From positions 31,051-95,050 of the forward strand of contig JAFVEY010000044.1 in assembly GCA_017475765.1 (NCBI GenBank): 64,000 nt of DNA. The letters run 5' to 3'. Position 1 is the first letter of the stretch; the number at the start of each line of letters is the position of its first letter. This document shows positions 52,174-60,045 of the stretch, in pieces. This DNA comes from Clostridia bacterium. GTDB taxonomy: Bacteria; Bacillota; Clostridia; Oscillospirales; Acutalibacteraceae. A program made the position numbers and the translations under genes. The notes under the pieces are model-generated. The model was not told where the DNA came from and made no database searches. It worked only from the letters and a program-made list of their open reading frames with translations.

Positions 52174-53856
52174 ATGAAAACAGAAAAAATAAAAACCGAT
52201 ATACTGATCATCGGAGGAGGAACGGCAGGCTGCTATGCCGCATTGACCATATCCGAACACAGCGATGCAAAGGTTCTGATCTGTGAAAAGGCGCATATCA
52301 AGCGCAGCGGCTGTCTTGCCGCAGGCGTGAATGCGCTGAACGCATATATTGTGGAGGGCAGAACACCGCAGGATTATGTTGATTATGCCAGAAAGGATGC
52401 CGATGAGATCGTCAGGGAGGATCTTCTCCTCACTATGTCGGAAAGGCTGAATTCTGTGACTGAAAGACTGGAACAGCTCGGTCTTGTCATACTGAAGGAT
52501 GAAAACGGCAAGTATGTCACAAGAGGCAACAGAAATCTGAAAATCAATGGCGAAAATATCAAGCCTATTCTTGCCAAAGCCGTCAAAGGGCTTTCAAATG
52601 TGACCATACTGAACCGTGTCAATATCATTGATTATTCGGTTTCAGACAACAGAATCAACGGCGCTTTCGGCATAGGCATTGAAAACGATACCTTCTATAT
52701 CATAGAAGCAAATGCCGTGATCATTGCCACAGGCGGCGCAGCCGGTCTGTATAAGCCCAATAATCCGGGTTTTTCACGTCATAAGATGTGGTATCCGCCG
52801 TTTAATACGGGTGCAGGCTATGCCATGGGTATCAGAGCCGGTGCCGAAATGACGACATTTGAAATGCGCTTTATCGCCCTTCGCTGCAAGGATACGATTG
52901 CGCCGACAGGTACACTTGCACAGGGAGTAGGCGCAAAACAGGTCAATTCTCTCGGCGAGGTCTATGAAACCAAATACGGTCTGACCACTTCGGAGCGTGT
53001 TTATGGAACGGTCAACGAAAATCAGGAGGGCAGAGGCCCCTGCTATCTCAGAACCGAGGGAATTACCCCCGAACAGGATGAATCCTTGATAAAGGCATAT
53101 CTGAATATGGCACCCTCACAGACGCTGAAATGGATCGAAAGCGGAAAAAATCCTTCTCAGCAAAATGTTGAGATCGAGGGTACAGAGCCTTATATTGTCG
53201 GCGGTCATACCGCAAGTGGATATTGGGTCGATACAAAACGTGCCACGACCATCAAGGGCTTATATGCAGCAGGAGATGTTGCCGGAGGCTGTCCTCAGAA
53301 ATATGTCACGGGCGCTTTGGCAGAGGGTGAAATCGCTGCCCTTTCCGTCATTGACTTTATTAAGGGTCATACTTCTGCGGCAATAGATGATGAGCTGGCA
53401 AAGGAAAAAATCAGCGAGGCGGAAAGATTTCTTTCCAAAGACAGCGCTTCGGGCTTTACGACCGAACAGCTGGAAGAGGCTATGCAGACAGTCATGGACA
53501 GCTATGCAGGGGGCATCAAAACCAATTACCGCTTCAATGAAAAGCAACTGGATATTGCCGATGCTAAAATACAGGGTCTGCAAAAGCTCAGCGACGGACT
53601 TCATGCCGAAGATTTTCAGGAGCTGATGTACATTTATGAGCTTCGTGAAAGACTGACCGTATGCAGAAGTGTGATTGCTCATCTTAAGGCAAGGCACGAA
53701 ACACGCTGGCACAGCTTTGCCGAAAATCTTGATTATCCCGAAAAGGATAATGAGCATTTCCTGAAATATGTCAATTCACGCTATGAAAACGGCGAATTGA
53801 AGATCATATTCAGAGATCTTGTCAAGGGAGGGGAAAGCTATGAGCATATCAATTGA
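52174..53856 (+). CDS. aprA: Adenylylsulfate reductase alpha subunit
   Basis: 560-residue FAD protein reducing APS to sulfite and AMP with AprB. The FAD motif is IIGGGTAGCYAAL, followed by AHIKRSGCLAAGVNALNAYI, GPCYLRTEG and a TASGYWVDTKRATTIKGLYAAGDVAGGCPQKYV region typical of AprA. It is shorter than AprA of dissimilatory sulfate reducers, and no dsr or qmo genes are nearby, so an assimilatory role in this operon is likely. It overlaps aprB by 17 bases. Confidence 0.93.
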   Translation: MKTEKIKTDILIIGGGTAGCYAALTISEHSDAKVLICEKAHIKRSGCLAAGVNALNAYIVEGRTPQDYVDYARKDADEIVREDLLLTMSERLNSVTERLEQLGLVILKDENGKYVTRGNRNLKINGENIKPILAKAVKGLSNVTILNRVNIIDYSVSDNRINGAFGIGIENDTFYIIEANAVIIATGGAAGLYKPNNPGFSRHKMWYPPFNTGAGYAMGIRAGAEMTTFEMRFIALRCKDTIAPTGTLAQGVGAKQVNSLGEVYETKYGLTTSERVYGTVNENQEGRGPCYLRTEGITPEQDESLIKAYLNMAPSQTLKWIESGKNPSQQNVEIEGTEPYIVGGHTASGYWVDTKRATTIKGLYAAGDVAGGCPQKYVTGALAEGEIAALSVIDFIKGHTSAAIDDELAKEKISEAERFLSKDSASGFTTEQLEEAMQTVMDSYAGGIKTNYRFNEKQLDIADAKIQGLQKLSDGLHAEDFQELMYIYELRERLTVCRSVIAHLKARHETRWHSFAENLDYPEKDNEHFLKYVNSRYENGELKIIFRDLVKGGESYEHIN

Positions 53857-54154
53857 TAAATTAAAATGTATCGGCTGCGGAAAATGCAGTACGGTATGTC
53901 CGGGAAGTCTGATCAAACTGAACGATGACAGACGTGCCTATATCAAATATCCGAAAGATTGCTGGGGCTGTACCTCCTGTATCAAAGAATGTCCCGTTTA
54001 TGCGATCAGATTTTATCTTGGCGCCGATATCGGAGGAATGGGAAGTCTCGTCCACACCGAAAAGGACGGCGATATATTAAGATGGATCATTGAAAAGTCA
54101 AACGGCGAGATCACCGAAATAGATATCAACCAAAAGGAATCCAATAAGTATTAA
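53840..54154 (+). CDS. aprB: Adenylylsulfate reductase beta subunit
   Basis: 104-residue ferredoxin-like protein with two 4Fe-4S motifs: Cys10/13/16/20 (CIGCGKCSTVC) and Cys41/44/47/51 (CWGCTSCIKEC). The start at 53840 (MSISIDKLK) has GGGAGGGG upstream; the frame extends seven codons further within aprA. It carries electrons to AprA. The C-terminal tail is short compared with AprB of sulfate reducers. Confidence 0.93.
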   Translation: MSISIDKLKCIGCGKCSTVCPGSLIKLNDDRRAYIKYPKDCWGCTSCIKECPVYAIRFYLGADIGGMGSLVHTEKDGDILRWIIEKSNGEITEIDINQKESNKY

Positions 54155-54166
54155 GGAGGAACCCCG

Positions 54167-55066
54167 ATGAGTTCATTTTCGCATCTTGATGAGCTTGAAG
54201 CGGAAGCAATATATATCATACGAGAGGTAGCGGCTGAATGCGAAAGACCTGTTATGCTTTATTCCATCGGAAAGGACAGCTCTGTCATGCTGCACCTTGC
54301 GATGAAAGCATTTTATCCCGAAAAGCCGCCGTTTCCGTTTTTGCATATTGATACGACATGGAAATTCAGGGATATGATTAAATTCCGTGACGATACTGCC
54401 AAAAAGCTCGGAATAGAAATGCTTGTCTACCGAAATGAGGACGGCGTCAGACAGGGCATCAATCCGTTTGATCACGGCTCTGCCTATACCGATATCATGA
54501 AAACACAAGCGCTCAAGCAGGCGCTTACCAAATACGGCTTTACAGCGGCGTTCGGCGGCGGCAGACGTGACGAGGAAAAATCCCGTGCAAAGGAAAGAAT
54601 CTTTTCCTTCCGTAATCAGGCACAGGCATGGGATCCGAAAAATCAGCGACCCGAAATGTGGAAGCTGTATAATACAAGAATCAATAAAGGTGAAAGTATC
54701 CGTGTTTTTCCGATATCCAACTGGACCGAAAAGGATATATGGCAGTACATAAAGAGGGAAAAGATCGAAATCGTTCCACTTTATTTTGCCGCAGAGCGTC
54801 CTGTCGTATATCGTGACGGAAATATCATTATGGTCGATGATGACAGATTTCCGCTTGAACCGGGAGAAAAGCCTGAATATAAATCTGTCCGTTTCAGGAC
54901 TCTCGGCTGTTATCCGCTTACCGGCGGCATTGAATCAACGGCAACAACGCTTGATGAAATCATAGAGGAAACACTCAGCTCCGTTTCAAGCGAGCGTACC
55001 TCAAGAGTGATCGACAATGAGGCGGCGGGCAGTATGGAACGCAGAAAAAGGGAGGGATATTTCTGA
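54167..55066 (+). CDS. cysD: Sulfate adenylyltransferase subunit 2
   Basis: 299 residues of the PP-loop family. It forms APS from ATP and sulfate with CysN. PP-loop [13 protein letters not shown] is near residue 38. [29 protein letters not shown] and [11 protein letters not shown] match CysD. AAGGAGG precedes the ATG. It overlaps cysN by one base (TGATG). Confidence 0.97.
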   Translation: MSSFSHLDELEAEAIYIIREVAAECERPVMLYSIGKDSSVMLHLAMKAFYPEKPPFPFLHIDTTWKFRDMIKFRDDTAKKLGIEMLVYRNEDGVRQGINPFDHGSAYTDIMKTQALKQALTKYGFTAAFGGGRRDEEKSRAKERIFSFRNQAQAWDPKNQRPEMWKLYNTRINKGESIRVFPISNWTEKDIWQYIKREKIEIVPLYFAAERPVVYRDGNIIMVDDDRFPLEPGEKPEYKSVRFRTLGCYPLTGGIESTATTLDEIIEETLSSVSSERTSRVIDNEAAGSMERRKREGYF

Positions 55067-56748
55067 TGAAGGGACTGCTTAAATTTATCACCTGCGGAAG
55101 TGTTGATGACGGTAAGTCAACTCTTATCGGACATATTCTTTATGACGCAAAGCTGCTTTATGCCGATCAGGAAAAGACGCTGGAGCTTGACAGCAGGGTC
55201 GGCAGCCGCAGCGGTGATATCGACTATTCTCTTCTGCTTGACGGTCTGATGGCGGAACGTGAGCAGGGCATTACTATTGACGTTGCCTATCGTTATTTTA
55301 CAACAGATCACAGGAGCTTTATCGTGGCAGATACTCCGGGACATGAAGAATATACAAGAAATATGGCGGTCGGAGCGTCATTTGCCGATCTTGCGGTCAT
55401 TCTTGTCGATGCTTCTCAGGGTGTGCTGATCCAGACAAGACGCCATGCAAGAATATGCAAGCTGATGGGTATTCGTTACTTTGTGTTTGCTGTCAATAAA
55501 ATGGATCTGATCAATTACAGCGAAGAACGGTTCCATCAGATCACAGAACAGATCAAAGAGCTTGGAAACGAGCTTTCTCTTGACAATATCAAGATCATTC
55601 CCCTTTCTGCGACAGAGGGAGATAACGTGACGAAGAAATCCGACAATATCACATGGTATGACGGGGAACCGCTTCTTGAATATCTGGAAAATGTTGATAT
55701 TGATTCCGAGGAGGACAATGGCTTTTATATGCCTGTGCAGAGAGTGTGCCGGCCGGATCATACCTTCAGAGGATTTCAAGGTCAGATTGAATCGGGAAGC
55801 ATCAGCGTCGGTGACGAGATCATCACTCTGCCGAGCTCCGAAAAGGCAAAAGTAAAATCTATCCTTGTGACAGACAGGGAGGAACAGAGTGCCTTTAAGG
55901 GTCAGCCTGTAACAATTACCCTCGATAAGGAGGTAGACGTTTCGAGAGGCTGTGTGATAGTAAAGGATACAGATATAGCTGTTTATAAAAAGCTGACCGT
56001 ATCTCTTTTATGGATGGACGATGTTCCGCTTTCGATAGGCAAGGATTACATTGTCAAGCTGGGTACAAAGCTGATTCCCGGTATCGTGACAAAGATTGAT
56101 TATGCTGTCGATGTCAACACAGGAGAGCATATCAAAACAGAAACGCTTTCCAAAAACGGAATAGCATTGTGTGAGATATTGCTGACAGAAGCGATTGTTG
56201 CAGACCTGTTTACTTCACATAAAACGTTGGGAGAGCTGATACTGATTGATCGTGTCAGCAATATGACCTCTGCCTGCGGCGTGGTTGAGAATCTTAGTGA
56301 AAGAGGGGGTTCTTTCTCCAACAGAGCATCATTCAGATATGGTGATATTGAGGCAAGAGGCGATATTTTTGAAGAATTTTATTTCGATACAGCCAGCTTT
56401 AATGTTTTGAAATATCAGCCTGTCAGCAGCACCTATACTGTCGGAGATGAAATACCGACAAAGGGTGAAAGCTATCAATATCCCGACAGCTTTGATATCG
56501 TTGTCTTAAGAGACAGCACCGCCATTAAGATCCGTGACAAAAAGGTTGCGGAAATTATTCCGGTATCCGAATATGAATTTGGTACGTTCCCGCTTGTTAA
56601 CGGACGAGGATTTGAAATTCTCGTGTCATCACAGGAAGAGTTCAGCGCTTTCCTTGACGATTACAGAGTTTCTGACGAAGCAGGCAGAAGAACGCTGTTT
56701 TCAAAGTATTTCCGCTTTGAAACATACCGTAAAATCACTATCCATTGA
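55066..56748 (+). CDS. cysN: Sulfate adenylyltransferase subunit 1 (GTPase), long C-terminus
   Basis: 560 residues. GTPase that drives APS formation. G1 is GSVDDGKST (11-19), the switch region has AEREQGITIDVAYRYF, G3 DTPGHEEYTRNM, G4 NKMD. EF-Tu-like beta domains follow to about residue 430. The last 130 residues form an extra segment (EEFYFDTASFNVLKYQPVS through FRFETYRKITIH) that is not APS kinase: no second P-loop is seen. Its role is unknown. It is the last enzyme gene before a terminator. Confidence 0.95.
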   Translation: MKGLLKFITCGSVDDGKSTLIGHILYDAKLLYADQEKTLELDSRVGSRSGDIDYSLLLDGLMAEREQGITIDVAYRYFTTDHRSFIVADTPGHEEYTRNMAVGASFADLAVILVDASQGVLIQTRRHARICKLMGIRYFVFAVNKMDLINYSEERFHQITEQIKELGNELSLDNIKIIPLSATEGDNVTKKSDNITWYDGEPLLEYLENVDIDSEEDNGFYMPVQRVCRPDHTFRGFQGQIESGSISVGDEIITLPSSEKAKVKSILVTDREEQSAFKGQPVTITLDKEVDVSRGCVIVKDTDIAVYKKLTVSLLWMDDVPLSIGKDYIVKLGTKLIPGIVTKIDYAVDVNTGEHIKTETLSKNGIALCEILLTEAIVADLFTSHKTLGELILIDRVSNMTSACGVVENLSERGGSFSNRASFRYGDIEARGDIFEEFYFDTASFNVLKYQPVSSTYTVGDEIPTKGESYQYPDSFDIVVLRDSTAIKIRDKKVAEIIPVSEYEFGTFPLVNGRGFEILVSSQEEFSAFLDDYRVSDEAGRRTLFSKYFRFETYRKITIH

Positions 56749-56755
56749 TCTGAAA

Positions 56756-56798
56756 ATACCGCCCCGTAAGAAAGTTGATCTGCGGAGCGGTATGTTTT
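56756..56798 (+). terminator. Terminator after cysN
   Basis: ATACCGC (56756-56762) pairs with GCGGTAT (56787-56793), followed by GTTTTAG. A modest stem that ends the sulfur operon. Confidence 0.65.
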
Positions 56799-56835
56799 AG
56801 CTGAAATTGACATGAATATAAGGCAGGTGAATTTT

Positions 56836-57750
56836 TTGACGCTTCAGCAAATTTATTATGCGATCACCGTCTCCGAGGAAGGGTCTATGAACAGAGCGGC
56901 GGAAAAATTGTATATCACTCAGCCGTCCCTGACAAGCTCCATAAAATCGCTGGAAGCAGAGATAGGAATCAACATATTTTTAAGAACCGGACGAGGTATG
57001 AGTGTTACTCCCGAAGGAACAGATTTTCTTCAATATGCAAGACAGGTATATCAGCAGTATGAAATACTGGAACAGCGTTATAGTGATAAGGCAAATATAA
57101 AGCGCAAATTCGGCGTATCGACCCAGCATTATTCCTTTGCCGTACAGGCATTTGTGGAAACAGTAAAGCAATTCGGTACTTTGCAGTTTGAATTTGCACT
57201 TCGTGAAACAAAAACCATAGAGGTAATCAGCGATGTTGGTACGCTTAAAAGCGAGGTGGGAATCATATTCCTGAGCGACTATAACCGCAGAGCCATTCAA
57301 AAAATGATGAGAGAATATCATCTTAAATTTTACAGGCTTATTGACTGTAATGCCTATGTTTATTTATATAAGGAGCATCCGCTTGCAAAGGAAAGCTCTA
57401 TCAGCCTGAAGCAGCTGGAGGATTATCCCTGTTTGTCATTTGAGCAGGGAGATCAGAGTTCGATCTATTTTGCCGAGGAGATACTGAGTGACAAAGAATA
57501 TCCAAGAACCATCAAGACAAACGACAGAGCGACTATGCTGAATCTTATGAGAGGACTTGACGGCTATACGCTTTGTTCGGGAATTATATGCGAAAATCTG
57601 AACGGCTCGGACTATATCACCGTACCTTTCAAAGAGGACGAGAATAACCGCAATGCTGTCATGAGTATAGGCTATATTCTGAAAGAAGGTGCGCTTCCGA
57701 GCGAAATTGCCGAGGTTTACATAGAGCAGCTGAAAGCGTATTTTTCCTGA
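56836..57750 (+). CDS. LysR-family transcriptional regulator
   Basis: 304 residues. The TTG start at 56836 (MTLQQIYYAITV) is the usual LysR beginning and follows AAGGCAGGTG; ATG 56812 has no ribosome site. The helix-turn-helix is GSMNRAAEKLYITQPSLTSSIKSLEAEIG (about 20-48). The effector domain follows. The position directly after cysN suggests control of the sulfur genes, CysB-like in role. A CysB-type ligand such as O-acetylserine or O-acetylhomoserine is a guess. A terminator follows. Confidence 0.9.
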   Translation: MTLQQIYYAITVSEEGSMNRAAEKLYITQPSLTSSIKSLEAEIGINIFLRTGRGMSVTPEGTDFLQYARQVYQQYEILEQRYSDKANIKRKFGVSTQHYSFAVQAFVETVKQFGTLQFEFALRETKTIEVISDVGTLKSEVGIIFLSDYNRRAIQKMMREYHLKFYRLIDCNAYVYLYKEHPLAKESSISLKQLEDYPCLSFEQGDQSSIYFAEEILSDKEYPRTIKTNDRATMLNLMRGLDGYTLCSGIICENLNGSDYITVPFKEDENNRNAVMSIGYILKEGALPSEIAEVYIEQLKAYFS

Positions 57751-57761
57751 TATAAAAACAG

Positions 57762-57799
57762 ACACATAACAGTCTTGTCATCGGCTGTTATGTGTTTTT
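57762..57799 (+). terminator. Terminator after lysR gene
   Basis: An 11-bp perfect stem ACACATAACAG (57762-57772 with 57784-57794) then TTTTG. Confidence 0.9.
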
Positions 57800-57838
57800 G
57801 CTTAAAACAGATAAGTCATCCTATGAGGAGGAAATAAG

Positions 57839-58498
57839 ATGTTTGAGGAAATATTCATGAGAAAAAAGGTAAATACAGAAAAGCTGCTGCAATACGGTTT
57901 TGTGAAGAATGAGGATATGTATCAGTATTCGGTCGGCATATCGGATGATCAGTTTGTGCTGAATATCACCATAGACTCATCAGGCAAAGCTGAAACCGAT
58001 GTTCTGGAAAAGGACACGGGGGAGGAATATGTGTTATACAAAACAAAAGCAGAGGGGGCTTTTGTGGGGGCGGTACGTTCTGCCTGTGAAGATGTATTGA
58101 CAGATATTTCCACCCGCTGCTATGAAACTCAAATCTTCAGGTCTGTGCAGGCAAAAAGGATTATGGGCTATGTGTTTGGAAGATACGGTGACGAATTGGA
58201 ATATCTCTGGAAAAAGTTTCCCGACAATGCGGTTTTGCGGCGCAGGGACAATGCCAAATGGTATGCGGCAATACTGACGGTGCCAAAAAATAAATTAGGA
58301 TTACATTCCTCAGAGATCGCCGAAATCATTGATTTGCGGGCAGAGCCGGAAGAGATCGCATCATGGACAGACAATGAAAAATACTTTCCAGGATGGCACA
58401 TGAACAAAAAGTATTGGTACACCATTATTCTTGATAACGGTGTACCGGATGATGAAATATACAGACGGATTGACGAAAGCTATCTTTTGGCAAAATAG
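57839..58498 (+). CDS. MmcQ/YjbR family protein
   Basis: 219 residues. The C-terminal half (about 105-215) has the YjbR/MmcQ pattern: a WKKFPDNAVLRRRDNAKWYAA-like region, LGLHSSEIAEIIDLRAEP, FPGWHMNKKYWYTIILD and PDDEIYRRIDESYLLAK. The family has a CyaY-like fold and is said to bind DNA, with no firm function. The N-terminal 100 residues are an extra segment of unknown role found in the longer members. GAGGAGG precedes the ATG. Confidence 0.85.
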   Translation: MFEEIFMRKKVNTEKLLQYGFVKNEDMYQYSVGISDDQFVLNITIDSSGKAETDVLEKDTGEEYVLYKTKAEGAFVGAVRSACEDVLTDISTRCYETQIFRSVQAKRIMGYVFGRYGDELEYLWKKFPDNAVLRRRDNAKWYAAILTVPKNKLGLHSSEIAEIIDLRAEPEEIASWTDNEKYFPGWHMNKKYWYTIILDNGVPDDEIYRRIDESYLLAK

Positions 58499-58524
58499 AA
58501 CATATATATGATTGGTGTCCGGAT

Positions 58525-58838
58525 CTATAATTTATAATATTTCGTATTTATACCGCCGCCCGATTTTACGATCAAGTCTTTCTTTACCATGTTCCTGAGC
58601 GTTGTAATGGCTGTGGTTTGTGAACATCCTGTTTCTTGCTGAACGAGAGTTCTTGTGATATGTTCAAACAGGCTTTACGGAATCTCTTATCATATTTGAC
58701 AGTTTAAGCATACATGAATCAGGATCCCCGACTCCGCAAACCGTTCCGTCATCATTAAATGTTAGTTTTTCATAATCATAGAATATTATTGCCGAGTTTG
58801 CGGAATTTATTTTAATGTTTAAGTATCAGTATTTTGTG
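58525..58838 (-). pseudogene. Decayed winged-helix regulator-like gene fragment
   Basis: On the minus strand 58525-58674 gives SLFEHITRTLVQQETGCSQ, then TTAITTLRNMVKKDLIV and KSGGGINTKYYKL before a stop, which reads like the C-terminal winged helix of a regulator. A different frame upstream (about 58666-58838) gives IIFYDYEKLTFNDDGTV and DSCMLKLSNMIRDSVKPV, so a frameshift near 58665-58672 splits one gene. No start or ribosome site is visible. The family is not recognised. Confidence 0.45.
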
Positions 58839-58857
58839 TCGTTATTTTTATGAGATT

Positions 58858-58901
58858 TTGCAATTTGCACATTTATAGTATATAATTGTAATTAAATTAC
58901 A
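58858..58901 (+). promoter_or_regulatory. Promoter and palindromic operator, phosphoesterase gene
   Basis: TTGCAA (58858-58863), 17-base spacer, TATAAT (58881-58886). The 15-bp perfect palindrome TGTAATTAAATTACA (58887-58901) begins right after the -10, where a repressor would block initiation. Confidence 0.6.
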
Positions 58902-58954
58902 CGAATGTGAAGGGGGATTTTTTATGAGAGTAAAGCGGACGGAAGGTGAATGGA

Positions 58955-59485
58955 ATGGTATACTTTACATCAGATCTGCATTTTTACCATGATAATGTCA
59001 TTAAATTTGCAAACAGACCCTATCACTCGGCCGAGCAGATGAATCAGTCGCTTATTAAAAACTGGAATGATACGATCAATGCAGATGATGAGATTTATAT
59101 TCTCGGTGATCTCACCATGAAAGGTCCCGATCTTGCCATGAAAATTCTTTCACAGCTTAAGGGCATCAAGCATCTGATCAAAGGAAACCATGATCATTTT
59201 GTGGACAAAAAGAGCTTTGAACCTTGGCTTTTCGCCTCGATACAGGATTATAAAAGCATTACATACATGAATCAGAAATTTGTACTTTTCCATTATCCTG
59301 TCCTTGAATGGGACGGATATTTCAGGGGCAGTATCATGCTTCACGGACATCAGCATAATCATGCGGATTATAATTATCGCAATCTGGAAAACGGAATCCG
59401 CCGGTATGATGTCGGCGTGGATGCCAATTTTATGAAGCCTGTCAGTGCAGAGCAGATCATAGAATTTTTTAAAGATATAAATTGA
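58955..59485 (+). CDS. Metallophosphoesterase
   Basis: 176 residues of the calcineurin-like phosphoesterase superfamily. Metal ligands are visible in order: FTSDLHFYHDNVI (Asp and His near the N-terminus), ILGDLTMKGPD, LIKGNHDHF and LFHYPVLEW with LHGHQHNH at the C-terminus. Substrate is unknown; small relatives act on phosphodiesters. ATG 58955 follows GGAAGG at eight bases; GTG 58946 is an alternative. An overlapping 22-codon ORF with a stronger site starts at 58924. Confidence 0.9.
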   Translation: MVYFTSDLHFYHDNVIKFANRPYHSAEQMNQSLIKNWNDTINADDEIYILGDLTMKGPDLAMKILSQLKGIKHLIKGNHDHFVDKKSFEPWLFASIQDYKSITYMNQKFVLFHYPVLEWDGYFRGSIMLHGHQHNHADYNYRNLENGIRRYDVGVDANFMKPVSAEQIIEFFKDIN

Positions 59486-59510
59486 CAGAAGCGTATATAT
59501 ATGGTAAAAT
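59482..59510 (+). promoter_or_regulatory. Promoter of the marR-ABC operon
   Basis: Consensus TTGACA (59482-59487), 17-base spacer, TAAAAT (59505-59510). The 80-base leader contains repeated GCTGAC/GTCAG-like words that could hold a MarR site. Confidence 0.75.
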
Positions 59511-59592
59511 GTAAGTGTACTGACAATTAGCTTGCTGACATTCTGAAAGGTGCTGTTAGCAGGCTGACTTTTTTGAATGGAGGTGTTTGCAG

Positions 59593-60027
59593 GTGGATAA
59601 ACGCAAATTCATTGCCAAAGAACTGAGCAAGACCAATAATCTGATCAGAAGAAATTGGCAGAAATGCGAGCTGAAAAAACAAATGGACGATGCAACAGGC
59701 AGAAATGGCTGGATCATCGGGTTTCTTGCCGATAATGACGACAGGGAGATCTTTCAGCGTGATATCGAGGACGAATTCTCTATCCGCCGTTCTACGGTTT
59801 CGAGTATGATACAGCTGATGGAGAAAAAAGGCTTTGTCACAAGAGAAAGCGTTGACTATGATGCACGGCTTAAAAAATTGGTGCTGACTCCGAAGGCTCG
59901 TGAAATGAACAGCAAAATGCTGTCTACGCTTGAAAAGAGCGAGGAAAAGCTCAGAGAAGGTATCAGCAGCGAGGAACTGGAACTGTTTTTCAGTATTCTC
60001 GAAAAGATACAAAAAAATGCCGAATAA
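59593..60027 (+). CDS. MarR-family transcriptional regulator
   Basis: 144 residues. GTG 59593 is favoured by nine-base spacing from GGAGG; the TTG at 59587 is too close. The winged helix has IEDEFSIRRSTVSSMIQLMEKKGFVTRE and the wing DYDARLKKLVLTPKA, as in MarR. It probably represses its own operon, which includes two ABC exporter genes, in response to a drug or metabolite. Confidence 0.9.
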   Translation: MDKRKFIAKELSKTNNLIRRNWQKCELKKQMDDATGRNGWIIGFLADNDDREIFQRDIEDEFSIRRSTVSSMIQLMEKKGFVTRESVDYDARLKKLVLTPKAREMNSKMLSTLEKSEEKLREGISSEELELFFSILEKIQKNAE

Positions 60028-60045
60028 CATACCGGAGGGAAAATA

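Noticed and set aside
52174..54154. Dissimilatory sulfate reduction
   Set aside because: AprAB alone could suggest it, but there are no dsrAB or qmo genes and the operon ends in homocysteine formation.
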